Below, piece by piece: positions 23,111-34,585 of a DNA stretch of 64,000 bases. The notes beneath the pieces are model-generated. The model saw nothing but the letters and a program-made list of their open reading frames with translations, was not told the origin of the DNA and searched no databases. The DNA is taken from positions 2,089,136-2,153,135 of the forward strand of contig NC_011138.3 of NCBI RefSeq assembly GCF_000020585.3. The letters run 5' to 3'. Position 1 is the first letter of the stretch. Each line of letters begins with the position of its first letter. The DNA comes from Alteromonas mediterranea DE. GTDB lineage: Bacteria > Pseudomonadota > Gammaproteobacteria > Enterobacterales > Alteromonadaceae. The position numbers and the translations under genes are program-made.

Positions 23111-23340
23111 TAGGACTCCTTTTGCGTTTTAAGTATTTACATGCTCTATCATACGCTTACTAGGTTGCGTATGCCTAACTTGCCGAAATGGTAATTGTTA
23201 CAAGCTGTTAGATTTGGTAGAGTCGATGAATAATAACAAAAGAATCTTCCGTGTGATTGTATCATTTCTAACCCATCAGCTTTTTCGGCAGGTTTTTGTG
23301 CGATATCGCCTGCCAGCTCTGTCTCTCAGAGGGTTGATGC

Positions 23341-26300
23341 GTGCGGCTTAAAAAGATAAAGCTAGCTGGGTTTAAGTCCTTCGTAGAGCCAACCACTATC
23401 CCATTTCCAGGTGAAATGACGGCGATTGTAGGTCCCAACGGCTGCGGTAAGTCCAATGTTATAGACGCGGTACGTTGGGTGCTTGGTGAAAGCTCTGCCA
23501 AGAACCTTCGTGGTGATGCCATGACAGACGTCATTTTTAACGGTTCTTCTTCGCGTAAACCGGTGGGTCAGTGTAGTGTTGAATTAGTTTTCGACAATAG
23601 TGCGGGGCGCATTGCGGGCGAATTCGCCAATTATAACGAGTTGTCGGTGAAGCGCCTCGTGACGCGAGATGCTACCTCTACCTACTTTTTAAATGGCACT
23701 AAGTGTCGAAGGCGGGATGTAACTGACTTATTTTTAGGTACAGGACTTGGGCCGCGCTCGTACGCCATTATAGAGCAAGGTATGATCTCGCGGCTCATTG
23801 AGTCTAAGCCTCAAGAGCTTCGAGTGTTTATTGAAGAGGCTGCGGGCATATCGAAGTACAAAGAGCGCCGGCGAGAAACCGAAAACCGTATTAGACACAC
23901 CCAGGATAATCTTGAGCGCTTGAATGATGTGCGCGACGAGTTAGGTAAGCAGTTGGAAAAGCTACAACGCCAAGCTGCCGCCGCAACACGTTATAAAACG
24001 CTCCGTGCACAGGCAAGAGAATTAAAAGGTCAGCTTGCTGCTATTCGCTTTCTAAAGAACAGCGAACACATAGAGACCTTGCAAAAACAACAGCAAGCTT
24101 TGCAGGTCGAGGTTGATGATTTAACAGCTCGGCTTCAGGGCGATGAAGCAGGGCTAGTGTCATACAAGAATAAGCAAGGCGAAACCAAGCAGGCAATTGA
24201 CGACTTGCAACAGCAGTTGTTTTCAACAAGCAATGCGATAACTCGGCTAGAACAAAATGCACTTCACGCTAAACAGCGCAAAGCCCAAGTTGAGCAAGAG
24301 TTATCTCGTATAAATGAACAGCATGAATTGCTAAATCACTCTATCGCCGAGGCGCAAAAAGCGCTAGCCGTGTCAAATGATGCGCTTGATACTATCGAGC
24401 CTGAAATAGCGTTAAAAGAAGCCGAACTTGAACAAGCAAAAGAGCGCTTCGAGGATGCCGAGCAAGCACTTAGAGAGTTTAATATAAAAGCTCGAGAGCA
24501 AGAGCAAACCTACAATCAGCTTCGCCAAAACGTGCAGCAATGCCACAGTCAGATTCAGTCAACGATGAGCATGCAGCTTCGCACCTCTCAGCGCATTAGT
24601 GAATTAAACGATGAACTAACCCAATTAGATGATGAGGACTACGCGTTTCAGATAGCGCTTGTTGTTGGGCAAAGCGAAGAAATTAGTGCTCAGATTGACG
24701 AAGATAGCGACAAAATCATCAGTATTAGCGAATTGGAAAACGAACAAGAAAGCCTTGTTCAAGCACAACAATCAAAACTTCGCACAGTACAAGGTGAACT
24801 GCAAACCGCCCAATCAACCAAGTCTGCCTTAGAAGCACTTCAACAAGATGCCATGAGCAGCGAAGATATTGTTTTAGAAGGTGTTGAAAAATTATGGCAG
24901 CAATTTAGTTCAGGGGCTGCACTGGCACCGTGCGTTGAGTCTATTTTACAGCACGTAAAAGACCCCGTTGTCGCTAAATCCCACGGTATTTATGACTTGC
25001 TATCGCAAATAGAAAGCGTACCAAGTGGTGTGAAAGTGTTTACTGGTGAAGCGTTTGTAACTAACGCCAAGCCCGGCACGCTAGCAGACGCACTGTTGCG
25101 TGAAGAAGGTGCGCCCACACCAAATCGTCGCGTTCCTGCTTTTTTCAACGATATTTACCTTTGTGACGATGACAATGAACTTATACAGCTTATTGGTAAT
25201 TGTACGTTACATAAAGAGGGAGATCAGGCAGGGAAGGCTCATAATGGGCCCGGTGAACTGCGAGGTAAGGAAAGCCAGGGTCGAGATAATTCGCGCATTA
25301 ATGGTTGCGCCAGCGTCATCTCGCCAACTGGCTTGTGGGCAAGCAGTCAATGGGTGGTAAGACCGGGTAAAGCAAATGACGGTGCACTGCAGCGCGCCAA
25401 CAAAATTCAGGCATTGAGCGAATCAATATTGGTTAGCGAAAGCGTGCTCGATGAAGTAAACATGTCTCTAAACGCTGCCCAGCATGCGTTAACCGCTACA
25501 AAAGCGCAAAAACAGGCGTTACAAAGCGCCTTGAGCGAAGAAGAAAATCAGCTTACACAATTTAAAAACAAGTTATCGCTACTTGAAATGCAGCAAGCGC
25601 AGCAGTCCACACGCGCGGAAAAGCTCAATCAAGAACTGAGTAAGCAAAAGCAAATGCTAGCGAAAGAAGAAGAACAACTCTCCCAGCTATCTGAAAAATT
25701 AGAGCTTCAAGAAGCGCAGATTTTAGAGCATGAAGTTCATATTGATGAGGTCAACAGTAAGCGAGAGTCTAACGAGCGAAATACCACCGAGTTAAGAGCC
25801 CGAGTTGATAACTTAACATCACAAAATCATGAGCTTGCATTAAAGAAGCAACAGCTAGAGAATCATCAGAATTTATACAGCCAACAGGTGTCTCGGAACC
25901 TTCAACAGCGTGACGAATACATTGAAAACAAAGACAGGCTAACAAAGGAACTTGCTCAGCTAACGTCGCCTCAAGAAATACAGGAAGCCGAGCTTCAAAC
26001 ACTATTAGAAACTAAAGCAGAGTTAGAGCAATTAAAAGCCTCTAAGCAACGGGCTTTGGAAGATATCGAGCAATGGCTGCGAGAAGCAGAGAAGGGCCAC
26101 CAGTCCCTTGGCAAGGATATTCAAGCCCGGCAGACCAATATTGATAAACTAGCTATAGATATTGAGGGCTACCGCGTTCGGGCAAATACCATACTCGAGC
26201 AGCTTGATGAAACCAAACAGTCTTTAAAAACGATTTTGGAAACCTTGCCAGACGAGGCGAATGAAACGGGATGGCAAGATGAACTTGAGAAAACCCAAGC

Positions 26301-26928
26301 AAGTTTGCAGCGTCTAGGGGCGGTTAACCTTGCGGCCGTTGAAGAATACGAAACCCAGTCTCAGCGGAAACAGCATTTAGATACACAGCATCAGGACTTA
26401 ACAGACGCGCTAGAGACACTGCAAAGTGCCATAAGAAAAATTGACAAAGAAACGCGCACGCGATTCTCAAATACCTTCGAGCAAGTTAACGAAGATTTAA
26501 AAATGCTATTCCCTAAAGTCTTTGGGGGGGGGGCAGCGTACCTTGCACTTACCGACGATGATTTGTTAGAAACGGGGGTGACGATTATGGCTCGTCCTCC
26601 TGGCAAGAAAAATAGTACGATTCACCTCTTAAGCGGTGGAGAAAAAGCATTAACCGCTTTATCATTGGTGTTTGCTATTTTCAGATTGAATCCAGCACCA
26701 TTTTGTCTGCTGGATGAAGTAGATGCACCATTGGATGATGCAAATGTAGGGCGCTTTTGTAATTTAGTGTCAGAAATGTCACAAACAGTGCAGTTTATTT
26801 ATATCACCCACAATAAAATAGCGATGGAAATGGCCAGTCACCTTACCGGTGTAACCATGGCGGAACCTGGGGTTTCACGCATGGTAGCGGTAGATGTAGA
26901 CGAGGCAGTAGCCTTCGCAGAAGCATAA
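23341..26928 (+). CDS. smc: Chromosome segregation ATPase SMC
   Basis: An 1195-residue SMC protein starting at GTG 23341 (AGAGGG upstream). N-terminal ATPase half with Walker A GPNGCGKS (residues 32-39); two long coiled coils (about 170-500 and 680-1000); hinge (about 510-670); C-terminal half with signature LLSGGEKALTAL (about 1096) and Walker B FCLLDEVDAPLDD. It compacts and segregates the chromosome with ScpA/ScpB. Between the hinge and the returning coil, about 30 low-complexity residues (KEGDQAGKAHNGPGELRGK and onwards, near residues 626-658) look like an insertion relative to the family. A G10 tract at 26524-26533 encodes the conserved FGGGA and is an error-prone spot. Confidence 0.93.
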   Translation: MRLKKIKLAGFKSFVEPTTIPFPGEMTAIVGPNGCGKSNVIDAVRWVLGESSAKNLRGDAMTDVIFNGSSSRKPVGQCSVELVFDNSAGRIAGEFANYNELSVKRLVTRDATSTYFLNGTKCRRRDVTDLFLGTGLGPRSYAIIEQGMISRLIESKPQELRVFIEEAAGISKYKERRRETENRIRHTQDNLERLNDVRDELGKQLEKLQRQAAAATRYKTLRAQARELKGQLAAIRFLKNSEHIETLQKQQQALQVEVDDLTARLQGDEAGLVSYKNKQGETKQAIDDLQQQLFSTSNAITRLEQNALHAKQRKAQVEQELSRINEQHELLNHSIAEAQKALAVSNDALDTIEPEIALKEAELEQAKERFEDAEQALREFNIKAREQEQTYNQLRQNVQQCHSQIQSTMSMQLRTSQRISELNDELTQLDDEDYAFQIALVVGQSEEISAQIDEDSDKIISISELENEQESLVQAQQSKLRTVQGELQTAQSTKSALEALQQDAMSSEDIVLEGVEKLWQQFSSGAALAPCVESILQHVKDPVVAKSHGIYDLLSQIESVPSGVKVFTGEAFVTNAKPGTLADALLREEGAPTPNRRVPAFFNDIYLCDDDNELIQLIGNCTLHKEGDQAGKAHNGPGELRGKESQGRDNSRINGCASVISPTGLWASSQWVVRPGKANDGALQRANKIQALSESILVSESVLDEVNMSLNAAQHALTATKAQKQALQSALSEEENQLTQFKNKLSLLEMQQAQQSTRAEKLNQELSKQKQMLAKEEEQLSQLSEKLELQEAQILEHEVHIDEVNSKRESNERNTTELRARVDNLTSQNHELALKKQQLENHQNLYSQQVSRNLQQRDEYIENKDRLTKELAQLTSPQEIQEAELQTLLETKAELEQLKASKQRALEDIEQWLREAEKGHQSLGKDIQARQTNIDKLAIDIEGYRVRANTILEQLDETKQSLKTILETLPDEANETGWQDELEKTQASLQRLGAVNLAAVEEYETQSQRKQHLDTQHQDLTDALETLQSAIRKIDKETRTRFSNTFEQVNEDLKMLFPKVFGGGAAYLALTDDDLLETGVTIMARPPGKKNSTIHLLSGGEKALTALSLVFAIFRLNPAPFCLLDEVDAPLDDANVGRFCNLVSEMSQTVQFIYITHNKIAMEMASHLTGVTMAEPGVSRMVAVDVDEAVAFAEA

Positions 26929-26948
26929 CAAAGGGCGAAAGAAATTAA

Positions 26949-28547
26949 ATGGAAGATCAATTACGTCTATTTTTACTCCTTGGGGGCACGGTTTTCATTA
27001 TTGCCGTGTTAGCACATGGTATTTGGAAAATTCGTAAGAACAGCAAGCCTTCAGAAAAAGCGCGTGTTGAGCCACGGCAGTGGAGCGACATGGACGATGC
27101 CAACGACGATGACGTTGAAAATGAATTAAATAACGAACAAGAAGGCTTCGACGAGTTAGGGGTAGGCGCTGTAAGAGTGGTTAGTCATGCTAAAAGCGCT
27201 TCCGACGAGCCGGCTACGCCTCGTGACAAGCGCGCTATAGAAGAGACTGATAATGTGTTTGACACTAAGGAAGACGATATTGCTGCTGCTCACCATATAA
27301 ACGCTAATAGTCAAAACAGTGAAGTAGACACCTCGGGCTTATCTAAAGATAGTAGTAGTGATACCAATGAAGACCTCGATGCGCCAGAAGCGCAACCAGA
27401 AGAGCCAAAGCTTTACGGTTCAGTGGTCACCAATCCGAAACCGCATATGTCAGGGCAAGCTCGCGCCCATGAGACGCCTGCACAGAGCGGGTCTAAAAAG
27501 GCTGGAGATAATGGCTTCCCTGAACCACCGGGTTTTCTGCTTCGTGAAGGAGAGAGTGATGACGCTGCGGGTGAAGGGCATTCCGAGAATACACAGTCAG
27601 CGCACATACATGAAAGTGGTAGAACTGATTCGGTGCACTCTGGGGAAAGCGTGCATTCGGATAATGAACAAGCCGTTCCATCTGAAGCGCAAAACACTAC
27701 TCGAGTAACGGCTGCCGATGAGCCGCCGCGTACAGAAACAAAACGCGCCGCGCAAAAATTCTACGTAGATCCCACGCTAGAAGAGGAAGAACACCAACCC
27801 CACGCTGAATCGAGTAGTCAGCGCGACGTTGCCGACTTTAGTTTAGACGCGCCGCAAGAGTCTTTTGTCTCAAACAACGAGCAAGAAGAAAGCAGACAGC
27901 CTAAGCGTTTTTCTCGTTCAAAGCGAAACAAACCAGGTATTAAAAAGCGAGAAGAGCCAAATTTTGGTGATGATCAAATGCGCATTGATTTTGACACCAG
28001 TGAGGCAAGTGCATCTGATTATGAACGTGAAAGCTTTAGCGCAGATCATGATGCAAGCCGTTCGCAAAATACTGAGCGATCAAGTGCTAAAGGCGAGGCG
28101 AATACACCTCAACCTGAACAGGAAGTGTTAGTGTTGAACGTAAGAACGCCAGAAGGTGAACCAATTTTAGGTGCCGCGCTACTGCCTATGTTGCTTACTC
28201 TTGGCTTCAAGTTTGGCGATCAGGATATATTCCATCGACACGTTAACTCTAACGGCAAAGGCCCGGTATTATTCAGCCTTGCTAACATGTTTAAGCCCGG
28301 TGTTTTTGATATCGACAACCTTGAGAATTTTGAAACACAAGGTATCTCACTGTTTATGATATTGCCCATAGAGGGTGACCCGCATCAAGTGTTTAACATG
28401 ATGCACAATGCAGCGCGAAAACTGGCTGATGAATTCGGCGCTCAGGTTTTAGATGGGCGTAGAAGCGTATTAACCAAACAGGGCCTGCAGCAATATGTTG
28501 AGAAAATTCGCGAATTTGAACGCAAACGCATGATTGCGCGTAGCTAG
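26949..28547 (+). CDS. zipA: Cell division protein ZipA
   Basis: A 532-residue division protein, anchored by an N-terminal membrane helix (LRLFLLLGGTVFIIAVLAHGIW). It has a very long acidic, Ser/Glu-rich linker (about residues 35-390) and a C-terminal FtsZ-binding domain (about 395-525; LVLNVRTPEGEPILGAALLPMLLTLGFKFGDQDIFHR with a typical ZipA end). It tethers FtsZ to the membrane. The linker makes it longer than the E. coli protein (about 330). Gene order smc-zipA-ligA is standard for gammaproteobacteria; it begins 20 bases after smc. Confidence 0.9.
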   Translation: MEDQLRLFLLLGGTVFIIAVLAHGIWKIRKNSKPSEKARVEPRQWSDMDDANDDDVENELNNEQEGFDELGVGAVRVVSHAKSASDEPATPRDKRAIEETDNVFDTKEDDIAAAHHINANSQNSEVDTSGLSKDSSSDTNEDLDAPEAQPEEPKLYGSVVTNPKPHMSGQARAHETPAQSGSKKAGDNGFPEPPGFLLREGESDDAAGEGHSENTQSAHIHESGRTDSVHSGESVHSDNEQAVPSEAQNTTRVTAADEPPRTETKRAAQKFYVDPTLEEEEHQPHAESSSQRDVADFSLDAPQESFVSNNEQEESRQPKRFSRSKRNKPGIKKREEPNFGDDQMRIDFDTSEASASDYERESFSADHDASRSQNTERSSAKGEANTPQPEQEVLVLNVRTPEGEPILGAALLPMLLTLGFKFGDQDIFHRHVNSNGKGPVLFSLANMFKPGVFDIDNLENFETQGISLFMILPIEGDPHQVFNMMHNAARKLADEFGAQVLDGRRSVLTKQGLQQYVEKIREFERKRMIARS

Positions 28548-28611
28548 CCACCATTAAGCAGCTAAACGCGTTTAGCCTTCTTTGGCTTTAATAGTTGGCA
28601 GCGTTGTTAAA

Positions 28612-28640
28612 AAGGACTTGGCTTATACCCAAGTCCTTTT
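28612..28640 (+). terminator. Terminator after zipA
   Basis: Perfect 9-bp stem AAGGACTTG/CAAGTCCTT, with T run, 65 bases after zipA. Confidence 0.85.
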
Positions 28641-28764
28641 CTGTTAATAAGCGAAGTTTGGACATGCTTATTAATGGGCATTTTGGCTGAGTACTTTAAA
28701 GCCACGTTCAGTATACAGTAACCATTGGTTTGTTGACCTTTGCTATACATTGTTAAACTTTTAA

Positions 28765-30827
<2,063 letters not shown>

Positions 30828-30840
30828 CGTGTCTTAGCTA

Positions 30841-30891
30841 ACACCGTGAATTAGATAACACCATGAATTAAAAAGCACCGTGAATCAAAAA
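30841..30891 (+). repeat. Three tandem 17-bp repeats after ligA
   Basis: Units 30841-30857, 30858-30874 and 30875-30891, pattern ACACCGTGAATTAxAxA, 2-4 differences between units. They run directly into the terminator. Confidence 0.75.
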
Positions 30892-30917
30892 ACGCCACTT
30901 CAAAAGTGGCGTTTTTA
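30891..30917. terminator. Bidirectional terminator between ligA and the DUF2062 gene
   Basis: AACGCCACTT/AAGTGGCGTT with T run on the plus strand and an A run preceding it, so it can serve ligA and, less directly, the convergent gene. Confidence 0.85.
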
Positions 30918-30996
30918 TTTTTACGAATGACATTAAAGAAAAAGCACTCGGTTACATTTAAAAAAGAGCATTCCGCACGCTTGTAACATATCGCCT

Positions 30997-31521
30997 TTAG
31001 GCTTGTTGGTTACGCAACTGACGACGTCTCTCCCACGCTTTTTTGACTTGGAAGCGCCATACCCAATTTAGCGAAAAGTAACCCGCTAAGCCGAAGACCA
31101 CTGAGCAAATACCACAGCCGACAAGAAACGCTGGGCCTATGGTGTTTATGCTTTCAACCACCCATTGCCAACTAAATTGAAATTCAAAATGCTCAGGTTT
31201 GGTCCCAAGTACAGTAGTGCCGACCTTGTACGCCCCATAGAATATAGGAGGAATGGTGAAAGGGTTTGTTACCCAAACGGTGGCCACTGACAAAGGTAAA
31301 TTAGCCCGAAAGGGAATGGCTAAACCGGCAGATAACCACATTTGAAACGGCACAGGCCAAAAAGCGAAAAATAAGCCAATACCAAAAGCACCAGATGCTG
31401 AACGACGGTTTAAATGCCACAAATTTGGTTCGTGCAGAACGCTACCAAATATCTTTAAAGCTTTGTTTTGCTTAATACTTTGGTGGTCTGGCAAAAAACG
31501 TCGAATAAATTTCTTAGGCAT
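30997..31521 (-). CDS. DUF2062 family membrane protein
   Basis: A protein of about 174 residues, likely starting at the ATG at 31521 (MPKKFIRRFLPD). Features of DUF2062: basic N-terminus, SGAFGIGLFFAFWPVPFQMWLS, then NLPLSVATVWVTNPFTIPPIFYGAYKVG, and two C-terminal membrane segments. These are inner-membrane proteins of unknown function, often encoded next to comEC as here (divergent, about 100 bases apart). Confidence 0.85.
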   Translation of the reverse strand: MPKKFIRRFLPDHQSIKQNKALKIFGSVLHEPNLWHLNRRSASGAFGIGLFFAFWPVPFQMWLSAGLAIPFRANLPLSVATVWVTNPFTIPPIFYGAYKVGTTVLGTKPEHFEFQFSWQWVVESINTIGPAFLVGCGICSVVFGLAGYFSLNWVWRFQVKKAWERRRQLRNQQA

Positions 31522-31630
31522 AAATATCAATGCATCTCGAAAATAAAATCAAAAATGACAAAACGTGGGTTATTGCAACGTGCTTTGTGCACATGTCACG
31601 TTCACTAATTGTCAATTGCTACGTGATAAC

Positions 31631-34333
31631 ATGGTCAATCGTATCACAATTTGGTTAAGCTGTTTTTGCGCTGGCGCAATAAGTGCGGTTTTTTGGTACC
31701 GACTTCCCAGCGCAAACACCATGGCAGTGATGATTGCCATAAACGTTGTAGCAAGCACCATCCCTATGCTTTATCGACGTAAAAGTCGTGCGTGCCAACT
31801 CACTGCTTTCGAAGCACTGCTGTGTTGGATTATAAGTGGTCTGCTTACAGGTGTACTATGGGTGGCGAGTGTAGGGCATTTTTACTACGCTTGGCAACTT
31901 CCCGAAGGGAAAATTCAACAAGATGTCACAATTTCAGGCCAAGTTGTGTCAGGAGGCTGTGTTTCTTCGAACACAGACGCGGTTCAAGCTCACTATCAAT
32001 ACTTTGTTACCATTGAATTACTTAACAATGAGCGCACCGCTGCGTTTTTAAATAGGGTTCCGTTTTCAGCGTTTTTTAGTCAATACACGAGTTTTAACGC
32101 GCGGCTCTCGCATACCGTATATTCAGGCGCGCAAAACCAAAAACCAAGCTACATCTACCCACAGGGAAAAGCGTCGATAAATCTGCGTTCGAATGACCAA
32201 GGTAACCGGCAGCACGATATAAAAACGGTTGCCGGTGAAAAGGGCAGGAATAACATTAAGGCGCTAAAAAAACCGGCTACCTGTTTGCACAATGGTGACA
32301 GGTTTACTGCGGTAGTTAAGCTTAAGCCCGCTTACGGCACGGCCAACCCGGTTGGGTTTAATAGGCAGCAACAATTCGCGAGTAAATTCATCCATGTTAC
32401 CGGGTACATCAAATCATTAGATAATAAAAAAACACAGCATAGTCATAATGAGCGATTTGGTTTAGGGAAAACCCTCGTGGGTTTAGGCCTTGATTATCAA
32501 AGGTGGTGGCTTGCCCTATTACTTGGCAATAAAACCGAATTAACTGATACCGACTGGGAGCAATTACAACGCACAGGAACTGGGCACTTGTTTAGCATTT
32601 CTGGCATGCACTTATCGATTATTGCTGGTGTTTGTCTGCTGATCATTAACCCCATAGTGCTTACCCTAGCAATGGTCGCTAGCGCGTTAGGGAACATTCA
32701 CGCAATCTTTAAATTGCGTGTTTTAAGCCTGTTTAGCCCGCCACAAAGGGCAGCCTTGCTAAACAATACAGGCAATGATAGCACGCGTATTGGGGGGCAA
32801 GTACTCATCGCACCGGTAAGGTTAATAGTATTATCCTGCACTGTCTTTGCGTGTTTGTTGTATGCAGGGTTAAGCGGTAACGCGCTTCCTGTGGTGCGGG
32901 CTTTCATATTACTAGCCTTAGGCTGCTTGTTATCTGTTTGCCAATTGGCATGGCGGCCGTTGAACATTGGTGTCGCTATGCTTGCCCTTAGTCTGTTGAT
33001 ATTTCCTTTATCCATGTTAAGCGCTAGCTTTTACCTTAGCGTTGGGGCAGTGGGGTGTATATGGTTTCTTATCACCGTTTTTGGGTTACAGCGTAATGCT
33101 TGGTATGTTGTTTTGATAAAACTTCAGCTGGCGCTTACCTTCATTATGATGCCGTTAACGCTCATTTGGTTCGGGAGCGCTAGCTTCATCGCCCTTGTCG
33201 CCAACTTAATTGCCCTTCCTCTTGTGACACTTATACTTCCCATAGGCCTCCTGTCGTTATTGGCGATTCACTTTTTTGACAACACTGTTGTGGCGTTCTT
33301 AGGATCGCTCATACTTAAACAAAGTGACTATTTGTTTGGCTACTTACTCGAATATTTAGCCTATTTAAGCAAGTATGAACTTAGCCTTGTATACGCGCCT
33401 ATAGAAAGTGGCTCAGCGCTATGTTTTTTAACGGCTATTGTCGTGACTTTCTTGCCGCCGTGGCGCTACAAAAACGTTTGCGCTGTGTTACTGTCGCTGC
33501 CTCTAATTGTTGAAGTCTGTTGGTGGGTATCGCCAAATGATAGTGCCTGGACGTTGCATGTACTCGACGCAGGGCAAGCCACCGCGCTAATGGTGACTAA
33601 AGGCAATAGAGCCATAATTATCGATTCAGGTGCGAAGTACAACGGTAAGGCCGTTACCGCCACACATGCTATGCTGCCTTTGCTAGATAAGCTTCACATA
33701 CGTCATATTGACCATATTATTCATACACACAGTGATAACGACCACGCAGGAGGCGCAGATACTTTTAATACTCATCCTAACGCGCAACACGCTAAATGGT
33801 ACTCACCTACGCGTGGCTGCGAGCGCGGCAAAACCTTTAACTGGCAGGGTTTGCACGTCGCCTTTCTTTGGCCGCTTAAAGGAAATAAGCAAAATACGAA
33901 CGCCACTTCTTGCGTAGTGAGAATAGCTAACATTGCAGGAAGTGTGCTTATACCAGGGGATATTGAGAAAGAGAGCGAATATGCGTTGATAACGCGTGAA
34001 CTAGAGAGTCAAACTAAGGCATTGCACGCAGATGTGCTGGTTGCGCCGCACCACGGAAGTAAAACGTCTTCTACGAACGTTTTTATTGAACAGGTTTCGC
34101 CTTCGGCTGTTATTTTTACGCAGGGGTATGAAAACCGCTGGCAGTTTCCGGCTCCAGTGGTGTTCGCACGTTACCAAGAAAACGGCGTAGCAACTTATCT
34201 AAGCAGTTTTCATGGATATATCAGCGCTACCTTTAAAGATAAAGGGGTTACAGTTAACACCCAGCGCGGTAATTACAAACGCCGTTGGTATTTAAAGGGC
34301 AGACCGCCTCGTCATTTACCCTCGTTCCGCTAG
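31631..34333 (+). CDS. comEC: DNA internalization competence protein ComEC/Rec2
   Basis: About 900 residues: N-terminal membrane helices and OB-like soluble domain, a central competence domain with many membrane spans (RTGTGHLFSISGMHLSIIAGV is the conserved entry), and a C-terminal metallo-beta-lactamase domain with HTHSDNDHAGG. ComEC forms the channel that passes single-stranded DNA across the inner membrane during natural transformation. I start at ATG 31631 (MVNRITIWLS); an in-frame start 66 bases upstream gives an unlikely extension. Natural competence would be relevant to the patchwork of foreign fragments in the accessory region. Confidence 0.92.
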   Translation: MVNRITIWLSCFCAGAISAVFWYRLPSANTMAVMIAINVVASTIPMLYRRKSRACQLTAFEALLCWIISGLLTGVLWVASVGHFYYAWQLPEGKIQQDVTISGQVVSGGCVSSNTDAVQAHYQYFVTIELLNNERTAAFLNRVPFSAFFSQYTSFNARLSHTVYSGAQNQKPSYIYPQGKASINLRSNDQGNRQHDIKTVAGEKGRNNIKALKKPATCLHNGDRFTAVVKLKPAYGTANPVGFNRQQQFASKFIHVTGYIKSLDNKKTQHSHNERFGLGKTLVGLGLDYQRWWLALLLGNKTELTDTDWEQLQRTGTGHLFSISGMHLSIIAGVCLLIINPIVLTLAMVASALGNIHAIFKLRVLSLFSPPQRAALLNNTGNDSTRIGGQVLIAPVRLIVLSCTVFACLLYAGLSGNALPVVRAFILLALGCLLSVCQLAWRPLNIGVAMLALSLLIFPLSMLSASFYLSVGAVGCIWFLITVFGLQRNAWYVVLIKLQLALTFIMMPLTLIWFGSASFIALVANLIALPLVTLILPIGLLSLLAIHFFDNTVVAFLGSLILKQSDYLFGYLLEYLAYLSKYELSLVYAPIESGSALCFLTAIVVTFLPPWRYKNVCAVLLSLPLIVEVCWWVSPNDSAWTLHVLDAGQATALMVTKGNRAIIIDSGAKYNGKAVTATHAMLPLLDKLHIRHIDHIIHTHSDNDHAGGADTFNTHPNAQHAKWYSPTRGCERGKTFNWQGLHVAFLWPLKGNKQNTNATSCVVRIANIAGSVLIPGDIEKESEYALITRELESQTKALHADVLVAPHHGSKTSSTNVFIEQVSPSAVIFTQGYENRWQFPAPVVFARYQENGVATYLSSFHGYISATFKDKGVTVNTQRGNYKRRWYLKGRPPRHLPSFR

Positions 34334-34585
34334 CGTGTTCTAACGCAAACGTATGTTGAGCCGTAATTTTTGTACCGCCGCTCATCCTTAATTGAAACAC
34401 TTACCAAAGAACAACATTGTGTTGGTTTTATCGTTAGCCTTTAAATAGCAAATGAGTGACCACACATTAATCACTTAGATGGCAGACTAATCAATTTTGC
34501 CGCTATATTAGTGAATTAGAGAGAGAACGAGTACAATATCCGTAACGCGTTTTAGTTAACGTTTCAAACAGGTTAAAAAAACTAC

